Shown here: positions 1 through 11,500 of the stretch, in pieces
Layout of the letters: each line of letters starts with the position of its first letter
Numbering within the stretch: position 1 is the stretch's first letter
Origin: Actinomortierella ambigua
Lineage: Eukaryota; Mortierellomycota; Mortierellomycetes; Mortierellales; Mortierellaceae
Assembly: GCA_016098155.1 (NCBI GenBank)
Contig: JAAAJB010000136.1
Location: 8,093 to 63,618, forward strand
DNA: 55,526 nt
Reading direction: 5' to 3'
Notes under the pieces: model-generated
The model's database searches: none
What the model was told of the DNA's origin: nothing
What the model saw: only the letters and a program-made list of their open reading frames with translations
Translations under genes and position numbers: made by a program

Positions 1-30
1 AAAAAAAAAAAAAAAGAGAGAGAGAGAGAA
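1..30. repeat. poly-A plus (GA)n run at left window edge
   Basis: Fifteen A residues followed by a GA dinucleotide run. It lies in what appears to be an intron of the PHD gene and probably marks where assembly stopped. Confidence 0.8.
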
Positions 31-145
31 CAGACTTGGGTTCCTGAGGACCATCCCCAGAGTGGGTAGTTAAGTTGCTAACGGATAGGTCAGCCTAATT
101 TTGTTTAATTAACATTTTGTAACTGCACCATCCATGTCTTCTTAG

Positions 146-1368
146 GAGGTCTGTGCGACCTGCCATGGAGTGCAGGTACCGCCAGCGACGATCCAAGCAA
201 ACAAGCCGATCCCAGGTCCACTCACGGACATGATCCAATGCACAACGTGCAGGAAGCGGTACCATCCGCTGTGTCTTGAGTTGGACACGGCACGGATCGT
301 GACGGCGGTCGGGTCGTACCCTTGGCAGTGCAACGACTGCAAGTTGTGTACGCAGTGCGAGGAGGCCAGGGATGAGGACACGATTCTGATCTGCGATGGG
401 TGTGACCGAGGATGGCACATGGCGTGCTGCGACCCGGCGATCAAGCAACTGCCGAAGGGTGACTGGACGTGTGATTTCTGCAAGCACTGCGACTCGTGCA
501 AGGGCGCGGAGGAGCCGGGGACCAAGTACCATCAGGTCGTCGTGCACCCGACGGCGTCGAGCGCGTTCCCTGTCTTTGTGTGCACTTATTGGTGAGTGGT
601 TTGATCTTTCTTTATCATATTATATTTTTTGCTGTTGATTGCGGTGATTGATTATTGATGGAGGAGAGACTTTTTTTACTTTTATGGAGACTAACCAAGT
701 TGGTTTCTACTTGATAACAAAAAAAATCAATCAGCACCAAGTGTAAGACCAACTTTGACGTAGATCGGTTCTGCCCCGTCTGCCTGAGGACATACCGGGG
801 CGAAACGGGCGAGGAAGGTGGCGGAGGCGGTGGTGGCAATGGATCGGGAGCGTCGGACAATGACGAGGACGACGACGATAACAACATGGTGTGCTGCGAC
901 GAATGCAACCGGTGGGTGCATATGGAATGCGACAGCCAGCTGACGCCAGACAAGGTGGAGTTGATGGGCGAGGATGAATCGCTCAAATACACATGCCCAT
1001 TGTGCTCGGGCGACGTCAAGGCGACGGCGGTGGTACCGATGGGCAAGGAGATTGTTCCTAGTGCCGAGCTGGTGGCAATGTCACTGCGGGGCAATGCGGC
1101 ACCGCAGTCCCGAGTGTGTGGTCTCCTGGGAGGAACACAACCTGTGCGTGGCTTGATTGAGCACAAGACCAAGTTGCTGGCCGTGCCGGCGATCCCTGGT
1201 TCAAGCGTGCAGAATGCGAGCCAGCAGCAGTTGCTGAAGGAGACGAAGGGTGAGCGGGCGAAGAACCGGCGACGCAAGGAGAAGGCCCACCAGAAACATG
1301 AACGCCAAAAGGCCAAGCGTGCTTCGACGACGTCGTCGCTGTCGTCGGTACCTTCCTCGGACTATTGA
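146..1368 (+). CDS. KMT2C/D-like multi-PHD-finger protein, 5' partial
   Basis: Two visible exons, 146-591 and 735-1368, give the last 359 residues; the 5' end lies off the window. Exon one follows an acceptor (cttcttag) and the second intron is gtgagt...tcag. The codon split by that intron restores a cysteine, giving VCTYCTKCK. There are three zinc modules: a C4HC3 PHD starting VCATCHG, a second PHD (CTQC...ICDGCDRGWHMACC...WTCDFC), and an extended PHD (FCPVCLRTY...MVCCDECNRWVHMEC...YTCPLC). The order matches the PHD clusters of animal KMT2C/KMT2D (MLL3/4), which read histone tails. After the fingers comes about 130 residues of basic, Lys/Arg-rich tail (KNRRRKEKAHQKHERQKAKR) and a stop, so no SET domain follows. 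Role inferred: chromatin reader or adaptor. The alternative is a DPF-type tandem PHD protein with an added finger. Confidence 0.82.
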
Positions 1369-4270
1369 TCCTAGACTTTTTTTTTCGCCTTGGAACCTTT
1401 TGATTTTTTTTTGTTTTTGATTTTTTTCCCCCTCTTCACAACGCATCGTACTGTTTTTTTTTTTTTCTTCCATGCCTAATCCAGAGGATTAAAGTTCTCA
1501 ATTGTCGCCTCCATCGATCACTATCGTGCTCAGAACGTGTGTCCGCATGTCTTGGCCACGTTGGATAGCGTGGCAGCAACAGTACAGCAGGGCTCAATCC
1601 AGATCAGTCTTTCTGACAATCAAGGAGCGGGTTATTCATTGAGGAGAGCCCCCTCCTCTCTCCTTTTGCCCTTTGCACAAATGAAAAAAAAAATGATGGG
1701 ATCAACGAATGCTCGATACATGTCATCATTTGGAGGGGCGGGACCCCATAAGGCACATGAGCTATTCTTGCTTCCACCACACCAGAAAGGGAGAGTGGGC
1801 TTATAACTATGGAAAAAGACCCTGGATGTCAGGAAAGAAAGAAGGGAGGAAGGGGGATGTGGGGTGCAAAGCAGAAAGCACCCTGTCGTGTTTAATACCC
1901 TTGAGTAGAACGCGTGCTTTAGAAATTACAAAAGGACAGGGACGGAAGGCATTAATCAAACCACACACACATACACGCACCTCCACGTCCAGCATCCTCG
2001 ATACGGACCGAAAAAGTAGGAGCTTGGGACATACTCCTGAACTTTTTTTTGACTTCTCCTCGACTCCTCATTCATGGCATTACCAACAAACGAAAGAGGG
2101 ACAACGAGAGGGATTTGAAAGGCGAGCAAAACAACAAAACACTTTGTCCTCTCCTCCTCCGTCTCTCGCAATCCCCCCCCCACGCCCCTACTCCACCTTG
2201 AATTTCGCCACAAATGACAAAAATTTGGTGGCCGGTGTGTGGAGGAAGAGGAGGAAGCGCCTTTTTTTTTTGTGACATGCATGGCGCATGAGAGAAAGGG
2301 AACGCTTTCCTTTTTGGCGACGCCAACCGAACAATATTGTGTTTCAAGATATCATGTATCTTCATCGCAGCCATCTTCTTCCCATCCATTGCAGCGGCGA
2401 AGAACCTAAAGGCCGCGAGGGGGCGGGGATCGCATAAAGCGGAATAGGAAAGGGATGGTGAGGAGCGGAGGACGGGGTAGATGGGGGGAGGGGAGGGGAG
2501 GAGGAACTCGGGGGAAGGGAAGGTCAAAAACGATTGTCCTCAAAGAGTAAAGTAAGGGACAGCGTTAGGAGGGGGATTCCATCAGGTTTTCTTTCTATCT
2601 TTTCTTTTTTCTTCTTTCTGTCCGGTTTGTTTGTCGCAAGGAGTTGACCTGGCTTGCTGCAAGCGAGCGAGCGGGTGGAAGAAGGATGATTGGGATGGCA
2701 GACCTGGCAGAGGCAAAATATGTTTGTAGCAAGAGACGGAAGGGGGTTGCCAGAAGAAAGTGGGCCATCGAACCAAAAAAAAAAAAAAAAACACACAATG
2801 AATGCTTCGGGCGACTAGAAGATTGGAACTTGAGGAGGAAACTTCACCGAGAGCTCCCAGAGGGACAGAGTCCTATGGAGATCCTCTCTCTGTTGTTTCG
2901 TTGGAGAAGAGGAGGGGAAGCACATGTGGATGATCCTTGAAACTCTTTTTTTTTTCTCCGGGAGAGAGGAGAACGAGTGCTGTAGTACGAGGAGAGATAG
3001 GAAGAGGAACGAGCTGGGTTGATTCCTCCCTTTCTTGTTATCTGGGCCAGGGACCTTTTTTTCCCATGCTCATACAAAGGGTGTACATGCGGTTGCCGAC
3101 GGCCGTTCTTTTGTTTGCCTTCGCCCCAGACCAGTTGTAGTGTTTCTGGCCCTTGTGTGTGTGTGTGTAGGCATCTGTGTTTGCACCTCTTTCCTTCCTT
3201 TCTCCCCCAAGTAAATGTCTCCTTCTCCTTTGTTTCCAAGCTTCGTCCCCCTCTCCCCTGTCCTTTGACCCACATTTCTTGGGCGTCTTTGTCGCGCCTG
3301 TCACTCGCGTCTCTTCTATCTTCGACAGTGGTGCCGCAAGAGACATGCGCCTCAACGCGCTCAGCAACTAGCAACGGAAAGACCAGAGGCATATAGCCCA
3401 TTGGTGCTATTGCATGATGATGATTGCTCGATAACATCACAAATGGTGTAAAATGAGGGACGGACAATAAAGAGTGCAAAGAAACTAGTGGGGAGGGAGA
3501 GGGAGAGGGAGAGGGGAGGGGCAGTGGGGGGGGGAGTGAGCTCCTGAAGAGCGTATTAGACAAGATGAATGAAATAATGAATGATCCCTCTTCTGACACC
3601 TTTGTCTTTTTATTCTTGTCGGTGCGAGGGTCGACAGAGTAATAGACTAGAGGCGAGGGCGAGGCTGTTTGTGAGTGAGTGAGTGAGCGAGAAGAAGGAA
3701 GTGGATGAAAGGATGGAGCACCTTTTTTTATTTTTATCAGAAATCGATGTCTGTGTGTGCCTCTGTACGTTCTGTTTTTGACGCCCAAGCGCTTTACTTT
3801 TCTCTGCCTCTGTTCTCTGTTTCTGAATGTATGTCTGTCTGTCTATGTCTGTCCATGTCTGTGTCTGTATCTCTGTCTCTCCCCCGTCCCCCTCACTTCT
3901 CTTCCTCCCCCCCCCCCCAATGCCAATCCCATTTTTGTCCTCTCCCCCCTTGGGGCAATAAACTCGTATAAAATAACTGATGGTTGCCCATGCTCTCATC
4001 TCTTTCTCATTCTCTCATTCCTTCTTTCTTGACCAACAACCAACAGCAACGCACTAGTACTTCACCTTCTATCCTGCCTCTCTCCTCCTTTCCTCTCTTC
4101 ACCTCAGCTTCTTCCACTTGCCTGTGCTTGGGCCGTTTGTTGTGTGGGTGTCAGAAATTAATCGCTTGCTACCTTGCCACTGAACACCAACAGGCACACA
4201 AAGAACACAAACAATCTTCTCCCCCCCTCCATCCTCCCAAGGCACTCTCGCAGGCACCCTCAAAACCACC
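1369..4270. other. 2.9-kb intergenic region, no gene seen
   Basis: The spacer between the PHD gene and the ARF-like gene. It is full of poly-T/poly-A and TC/GA tracts, a GA-rich block at 3485-3540 and a GTGA-type repeat near 3671-3690. All open frames are short and low in complexity, on both strands. The last few hundred bases are pyrimidine-rich, as seen upstream of other genes here, and probably hold the promoter and leader of the next gene. Confidence 0.6.
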
Positions 4271-6379
4271 ATGGCCACCTTACAGTCTTCCAACCCGACG
4301 CCGCATCACACATTCTTGGAGAAGAAGCCGCCACTCCTGCCGCGCCAGTCGACAAGTGATGTCCTCTCCTTCACTCACATCATTGCGAACCGCCTCGCGG
4401 CAGGACAGACGGTTTGGGAGTTCTTCTCGCCACCCCCTTCCACCACAACAGCCACATCCACAACCACCGCGACCGCAGGCAATGCAACGGCTGCTACCAC
4501 TGCACCTTCGGGCTGTACATCCCCTCCTCTCTCGCCAACGTCCTCCAACTTTTTGCCTCCATCCCCTGCTACCACACCCGCCGCCGAAACACCACCCTTA
4601 CCGCCATCCTCCTCGACTACTGCTACTACTACTAATGCTACCACAGAGGCACCCACAACCACCAAGGCGACCAATCGTCGCTCCCTCCTCTTCTTTGGGT
4701 CTCTGACCAAATCCTCGCCTGCCCTGGATATTCAGGAGACGGCCAGCAAGAATGATAGCAGCAGCAGCAGCAGCAGCAGCAGCAATAACAGCGGCATGAA
4801 TGGCAGCACGCATACCCAAACCAGCAATGGTCCGCTATCTCCAGTCTCCCCGACAGGAGCTTCGACCGAGAACAACGTCAGTCACTATACCCAGTCAGGA
4901 GCAGACCCGACACCCAAGGCCCAAAAGCGCAAGTCGTTTGCCCAATCCCTCCGCAACATGCTCAGTCTATCCTCGCTCCTCTCTTCCTCGTCGTCCAAGA
5001 CGGCCTCACCACCGCTGTCGGCGTCACCTCCACACTACAACATCCTGGTGTTGGGGTCAGACTCGGCACCGCTGGCGTCGACGCTGTACAAGATGTCCGG
5101 GGTGTTGCCGGGGGCATCCAAGATTGGACACTATCAAGAGATCTCTGGCTTCTTTGTTGCATACTTCAAGTCGGATGGCTCGTTTTCATGCTCCCCTCCC
5201 TTGCGGGGCACGGGCGAATCGGAACCCACTCCCACCACCACCACTTCTCCTGGTGAGGCAATCACCACCACTTCAACCACAACATCCACAGTAACAAAAC
5301 CAGCAGCTGCAGGAGAGAGTCCAAAAGTCGATGCCAAGATGGCCGAGGAGGTGGCTGCCCTGGTCGTCAAACGCGCCAGTGACGTCCAGTCGGACGAGAT
5401 CAAGAGCCGAAGGCGATCATCAGGCGAATACGTCCATGATTCAGTAGGAGAGTCAGCAGCACGAGCTCCAGCTCCAGCCCCAGCAGAGGAAGATGACACG
5501 TCATCCATGTCCGTGCCCCGGTCGAGTGCCGAATCCGTGTCGACTTTGATCCTTGCATCGTCGTCGTCGTCGGTGAATACGCCCTTGACCCCATCTGCGA
5601 GCTCATCCGTGGATGACTTGTCGCTCAAGACATCACCTTCTGTCACCACTGTTGCAGGTCAGGCCGCTGGCGAGGCCAAGCATCACGTCGAGACTCTTGT
5701 CGATGAAGAGGAAGCGACGACAACAACAACAACAACATCGGCAGCGGTGCCCGAGCCAGTCTCGCCACCAACACCACCCGTGTTGAGTCCATCCGCCAAC
5801 GCATCGCTGTCGATCCACGCCTTCTCCGTGGACACGACGTGGCCCGTGCCACGGATCCTTGCCCAGACGTTCTGGTTCCCACATGCACACGGCATCATCT
5901 ACGTGGTGGATGCGACCCGGAAGCATGATCCACGAGGCATGGACCACTTGTTGAATGCGCGACAGTTTCTGGCGTCGCTGGTCTCGGACCCGTTCTTCAA
6001 GCGGGCCGATATCCCAGTGGTGGTGTTTGCCAACAAGGCTGGGGTGGACGATACGTGCTTCCGCGTGGATGAGATTGCCGAGATTTTGGGATGCGAGGAA
6101 TGGGATGAGGCGAACCCGTGCCCGGATGGACTCAACGGGAACGAGGGCGGCGGCATTAGTGGTACGGCAGCAACAACAACAACAACGGCGGCTGGGTCGT
6201 CGGGAAGGTCGTCCCCTTTGCTGCAGCCTATTTTGAACGCTACTTCGTCGGCGTCTTCTGCATCTACCCCGCCGAGACCTTGGTGCGTCAAGAGTACACG
6301 CGCCGATGGATCCGGTGAAGGACTTCGCGAGTCGGTGGAGTGGCTCAAGAGCCGAATGGGCGAGGTCTGGAAGTCGTAA
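4271..6379 (+). CDS. ARF-like pseudo-GTPase with large low-complexity insert
   Basis: Single exon, 702 aa, ATG in a good context (ccaccatggcc). Residues 1-250 are Ser/Thr/Pro-rich. An ARF-type core starts near residue 256: ILVLGSDSAPLASTLYKM lines up with the ARF P-loop and helix 1 (GLDxAGKTTILYKL) but lacks the GKT residues. A Ser/Thr/Glu-rich insert occupies about residues 290-513. The core resumes at FSVDTTWPVPRILAQTFWF, where ARFs carry WDVGGQ. Then come IIYVVDATRKHD (as in the ARF strand IIFVVDS), VVFANKAGVDD (NKxD with Asp lost) and a final WCVKSTRADGSGEGL helix-strand (as in ARF CATSGDGLYEG). The fold signature is therefore ARF/ARL, but G1, G3 and G4 are all degraded. Inferred role: a nucleotide-independent scaffold. 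Function is not known. Confidence 0.75.
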   Translation: MATLQSSNPTPHHTFLEKKPPLLPRQSTSDVLSFTHIIANRLAAGQTVWEFFSPPPSTTTATSTTTATAGNATAATTAPSGCTSPPLSPTSSNFLPPSPATTPAAETPPLPPSSSTTATTTNATTEAPTTTKATNRRSLLFFGSLTKSSPALDIQETASKNDSSSSSSSSSNNSGMNGSTHTQTSNGPLSPVSPTGASTENNVSHYTQSGADPTPKAQKRKSFAQSLRNMLSLSSLLSSSSSKTASPPLSASPPHYNILVLGSDSAPLASTLYKMSGVLPGASKIGHYQEISGFFVAYFKSDGSFSCSPPLRGTGESEPTPTTTTSPGEAITTTSTTTSTVTKPAAAGESPKVDAKMAEEVAALVVKRASDVQSDEIKSRRRSSGEYVHDSVGESAARAPAPAPAEEDDTSSMSVPRSSAESVSTLILASSSSSVNTPLTPSASSSVDDLSLKTSPSVTTVAGQAAGEAKHHVETLVDEEEATTTTTTTSAAVPEPVSPPTPPVLSPSANASLSIHAFSVDTTWPVPRILAQTFWFPHAHGIIYVVDATRKHDPRGMDHLLNARQFLASLVSDPFFKRADIPVVVFANKAGVDDTCFRVDEIAEILGCEEWDEANPCPDGLNGNEGGGISGTAATTTTTAAGSSGRSSPLLQPILNATSSASSASTPPRPWCVKSTRADGSGEGLRESVEWLKSRMGEVWKS

Positions 6380-6612
6380 AGAAGAAAAAAAAAACAAAAA
6401 AAAAATACAAGGGCTAATTGTTGGCATCGTAATGGATCCTTCCTCCCTCCCTCCCTCCCTCTCTGCCTAGAACTTGTTGTACACACCTCATCTTGTTTGA
6501 TACCCGTCTTTTTTTTTTTTTTTCTTTTTCACATCGTAATATGACTGATACCAAAAATAAAAGGGAGTTATTCTCTCTCTCTCTCTCTTTTCTTTCAGTT
6601 GAGATGATATGT

Positions 6613-8018
6613 TTATTTCGCCTGCTCGTGAGCGACTTCAACCGTGCCAGACATGGATAGGCCACCGTCTGAGTTGGTGGCCCAGACTTCGTAGCAGCCG
6701 ACGACGTCGGGTGCGAACTGGGTTGGAGTCAGATCCATCTGCCTGGCACAGACGGTGAGGGGTTGGTCGACGTAGAGCGGGCTTAGGGCTCGGTACTGAA
6801 AGTTCTTCATGACCAGCCCAGGGGCGAGGCGGTGCCGCAGGTTCTCGATCAAGTAGGTGGCCGTCAGTGGACCATGGACGATACATGCTATGGGAGTTTA
6901 CCAAGATGATCCATTTTAGCTTTCTGCGGGTAAAGTGAACAACACACTTCTTTTCCCTGTTGGGGTACAATACTCTATCGTCTCTCACTCTCTTACTCTA
7001 TTTTAGATCTTACCTGGGTGGTCCTCAACCTTGGTCGCGTATTCGTGATCATAGTGGATCCGATGGGTGTTAAACGTCAGGGCCGAGTATCGGAACAATG
7101 TCATAATTGTAGGCAACACCGTCATGGAAAACTCGGCCGTTCTTCGTGCTTTCGAAGTCGTGAAAAAGAAAAGAATGAAAGAGAAAGAAATGAGCTTGAA
7201 TCACCATAACCAAAACAGCAGCAAGGGTACAAAACAGTTTTTTTTTTTTTTTTTAGCAAATATTTACGCTTCACATTCTTGGGTCGCGTCAAAGGCTTCT
7301 TGGTCTCATCCTTCTCCATGTACACCAGGGTCCGCGTATCTGTCAAAGCCCAACCGTGTTCATTTTCAACCTGCTTCTCCAACCGAACAAACACCATCGG
7401 CTCTCCTTGTCGCGACTGCTTCACGTCCACAGCAGTGCATCGGGTCTTCATCGTCATGGCTTGTCCAACTCGCAACAGATTCGCCGGGTTCTGCTCGACA
7501 GCGCCACCGGCCCACATCCGCGCCAGGAACGGTGCCGGTGGAGCGTGTGTCATTTCGTACCCGTCCTGCCCGAGATCGTTTTCGCCAATCAGTGGTGGGA
7601 AGAAGGCGTGGTGCCAGTTCACGGGTAAAGGAGTACCCAGCTGAGCCACTGGCGTCGACGACACCGGATTGGCCAGGACTGGACCCTTGGAGAGCGTCAT
7701 GTCGAGCTGGACCATCGTCAGGGGCCGGATCGTGTCGTGCTCGACCACGGTGGGCTTGGCCAGGACTTTGTCGCGCCACGAGTCGATGATGCGGAGCGCG
7801 TCAGACTCGGCTGGTGGTGGGGAAGTCGTGGCGGCGTGGTAGGCGTGCGGGGAGATGTGCAGGCACCGAGAGGTTGTGGACGGAGGGCGGGCAACCGAGG
7901 ACGGCTGGATCTTGACTGCAGCTGCTGGGAACCAGGGCAGCCGGTGGGGCAGGGCCAGTACAGCGGCGGTGCAAGGAAGGCGACGAGCGACAGATGAGAG
8001 GCGTGAGAGGCAAGTCAT
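6613..8018 (-). CDS. HTD2: Mitochondrial 3-hydroxyacyl-thioester dehydratase (HTD2 type)
   Basis: Three exons read 8018-7268, 7148-7014 and 6887-6613, giving 386 aa; both introns split codons in phase 1. Family function: dehydration of 3-hydroxyacyl-ACP in mitochondrial type II fatty acid synthesis, the route to lipoic acid precursors. The first ~50 residues are rich in Arg/Ser/Ala with no acid residues (MTCLSRLSSVARRLPCTAAV), as expected for a mitochondrial presequence. The middle holds the N-terminal MaoC-like half (PLPVNWHHAFFPP). Exon 2 encodes the hallmark FRYSALTFNTHRIHYDHEYA with the conserved His-Asp pair, and exon 3 opens with CIVHGPLTATYL, both typical of fungal Htd2 proteins. The gene is divergent from PEX6. 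Confidence 0.88.
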
Positions 8019-8508
8019 TGGTGGTTGGAATGGGATGGACTGGGGGCATGCAAAACGCGGAGGAAGATTCGTCGTGGTTTGTGGAGAGGGAGGAGCCGAG
8101 TGTATGAGAGAAAGTGGGTGGGTGGGTGGGTACCACCAACCTTACTCGCTCGGAAGTGAACCTCACTCGTTCTCTCTCTTTCTCTCTGTACTTGTCACTC
8201 AAACTCTCACATGGGAAACCAACCGAAAGAGTTTGGCCGCCTTTCTTGACCCCACCCCCCACCACCCCTACTCTCCCACCATTTCTTTCCTTCCTACTTT
8301 CTCTCCATTGTGTCTCCTCCATTCTTGTCTTCCTCATCCATCTATCCATCCATTCATTCATTCGCCCCTTTCTACACTCCACTCTCATTCTCTCTCTCTA
8401 CCTCCCCCTTCTCTCCTTCTCTCTGTTTCCCCGCCTTCTCCAAGGTCGTCTATTCCCTTCAATTCTCCACTGACCTGACCATCCTACTTGTGGTGGCACG
8501 CCTTGATC
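8019..8508. promoter_or_regulatory. Shared 490-bp divergent promoter of HTD2 and PEX6
   Basis: The start codons of HTD2 (minus) and PEX6 (plus) are 490 bp apart with nothing coding between. The PEX6-proximal half (8160-8460) is strongly pyrimidine-rich on the plus strand. No clear TATA box is visible. Bidirectional control is inferred from geometry only. Confidence 0.55.
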
Positions 8509-11500
8509 ATGCCTGCACTCGAGCCGAACGGTCCTCACCGGACATCCTCGTCGCCGTCGCCAGCATGCCCAGTCTCACAGTCGCACCAGGGCCGTCTTCA
8601 GGCCCGTCTCTCGATCCGGCCGCTTGAGACTCTCCGCGGTCACAACCACCCCTCGATCACTGATTCGGTGCAGGTCACCAAACCGCTCTGGACAAAGCTG
8701 TGGCGCCATACTTCCCAGGGACCTTTAGCAGGTAACCATTGTTTCTACCTTCGGCTGGCTATTTGTCACTTGGCGAACGAAGCGACGAAAGAAGAAGAAA
8801 AAAAGAAGAAAACTCTAACGTACCTTCGCAATTCATCTCATACGAATCAGACTCGCTTCCGGTGTCGATCGTCGTCTCGGACGAGGCGCTCGCTTCACTG
8901 CAGATCACTGCAGCCGATCAGCAAGCCAAGACCCTCCTTAACACCCTTGTCGCCCGTGCCACCTTATTAGTCTCCTCCATTGATGGCCATGTAGCCGAGG
9001 TATGAATCAGAAGAGGAGGTAGAATGGTTACCTTGGTAAGTAGCACGCTCAACCTTTTAATCAAATCCTCAATTGCTTCCTTTGCACTTTGTAGGATGCT
9101 GACGATGAGTGTTTTATTTCGGCCGAGTTTGCATCAAAGTACTTGCCGACAGTCAACTTTGAAAACCCAGTCACTGTTGGATTGCAACACACGGATCTTG
9201 TCGTGCTGGACGAAGTCATCTTGGCCGCTCTCTCAGACGAGGCCTACACGGCCATTGCTGCAGGTCAGTGACAACTACGGAAAATGAAGCAAACCACCAA
9301 GGAAGAAACAGGAAAAAAATATCTAAACAAAGCGACATTCCCTTGGACTTTACATTTTAGACCCATCGTTGTTGTCAGGCCACTTCCTGCCGGCAGGACG
9401 TGAGCCCGTCATCATACGCTATGGACAGACGTACACGCTCACGGGGGTCGATGGCGAGGCGTACCCTGTCAAGGTGCTCATGTGCAACTCGGTCCTGCAA
9501 GGTGTTATGGAGGAGGAGACCAGTATTATCTTTACCGACATGGCTGAGGAACAATCACAACAAGTCGAAGCAAGCATGGGAGGAGCCGATCTGTACTTGA
9601 CTGGCGCCATGCCGCCCAACCACCTTTGGGGTCACAACACTCTGCATACCGAAGACCCCGACGAATTGCTGGACTTTAACGGCGATTTTATTGCCTCGCA
9701 GATCCTGGCGCGGGAACATGTTGATCGACCTGGCAAAAAGAACAAGAAGAAAAAGAAGAACAATGTGTTCAAGGGCTTACACTTCTCGGTCGCCGAGCTG
9801 GAAGAGGATGATGACGACGACGACGATGATGACGATGATGAGAATAGCCAGTTCAACAGTACCGATGACGACGATGATGATGATGACGACGACGAACACC
9901 GCCGACTGGCGCATGGTTTGGATGATTCCGGAGATGAGATCGACGGCCGCAAGATCCGTCGTGCTCTCAACGGCGAGGGCGAGGGCAGAGGACTTCTTGC
10001 ATCACGACGACACCAACGACGTCTCTTTGCAGATGCCGACAGCAGCAATACCGCCAAATCCTCGTCGTCGTCCTCCAAAGCAAGAACCACCGCCGTTGAG
10101 TTTACACCTTGGGTCCTCCAAGCGACCATCCCCGCAGCCAAGCTCTCGCCGCGCCCGGCGCCTGAGGACGATCCCGAGGCGCGTGTCTTTGTCGAAGTGT
10201 CCCAGCTGGCAAAACTCCGAGTGTTTAGCGGCGACTGGGTCATCGTCTCGACAAACAGCGATAGCAACACGACAGAGGGCAAGCATCGGTTCTGCAGGAT
10301 CTTTGGCCTGACCCTGCCTCCTACCGCTCCACCTTCGTCCTCCACTACTACTACTACCACCACCACCATGGACGAGACCACGAGCCAGCTCCCGCGCGTC
10401 TACCTGCCTCCATCACTGCATTTCAATCTCGGCTCGCCTGCGTCGTCATCGTCGTCGTCGTCGACCAGGACCGCCACAGTGCGGATCGACGCTGCAAAGC
10501 TGCCCGAGGACGATCTGGGTGTGGCGCGGGCCGTGACCGTGGCCCGGGTGGCGTCGCCGGCGACGGTGGACAAGGCGCTCCAAGGGGCGTGTTTGGAGGC
10601 TCTGAAACAGTGGTTTGAGGCCTATGAGCGCGTGGTCTGTGAGGGGGATGTGATCGGAGTCGATGTCGACGAGGAGGTGGCGAGGATTGTGCCCAAGGCC
10701 ATTGGAGGCGCCAGCAGCAACAGCAACAGCAGCGGTGAGAATGGAACTGCTGCTAGTGGAGGAGGAGGAGGAGACTCGAGTGAGGTGACGTTGCCGCTAC
10801 CGGCGTCCACGATGCAGACGCGCATCTATTTCATGCTGACGCATTTGGAGGATGCAGGACTGCCCGGCAAGCACACACAGCGAGTGGATCCGTCGATGAC
10901 CAAGATGATCCAATCTGGGCTGGAGCACTCGCGCGTACCCCCAAGATTGCGTCGCCATGGTATGTTGTTGATGTAATTGATGGATTTAGAGGCTGCTACC
11001 TCTCCCTCTCTCCCTTGACACGCCCTTAACCGCCGATATATCCTTGTTTTGTTTTGTTTTCAACGAAAAAAAAAAATCACAGATCGATCACCTGTGGTTC
11101 CCTCACTGGACGATCCTGGAGCACCCGCAGTGTTTGCAAAGCTGCACCAGCTGGTCTCTGCGGGTCTGCACCCGTACTCGTCCAAGCTGGGTTTGAACTG
11201 CACAGTGTTGCTGCATGGCGCACGCGGGATCGGCAAGCGGACGGCGGTGGAGTGGGTGGCGGATCTGACGGGGATCCACGTGATGGACGTCAACTGTTTC
11301 GATATCGCGAGCGAGACCGAGGCCAAGACCGAGGTGGCCGTCCGTGCCAAGTTTGAAAAGGCCGTCGCCTGTGGACCGTGCGTGTTGCTGCTCCGGCATA
11401 TCGATGCCCTTGCCCGGAAGAATGTTGCGCTCGAGACTGGTCAAGGTATCACGGAGAAACCCAAAAAAAGAAAGAAGTGATACGAGGAGCAATCTCCTGA

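Noticed and set aside
5134..5649. 171-codon minus-strand frame
   Set aside because: Antisense of the Ser/Thr/Glu-rich insert of the ARF-like gene; no domain of its own.
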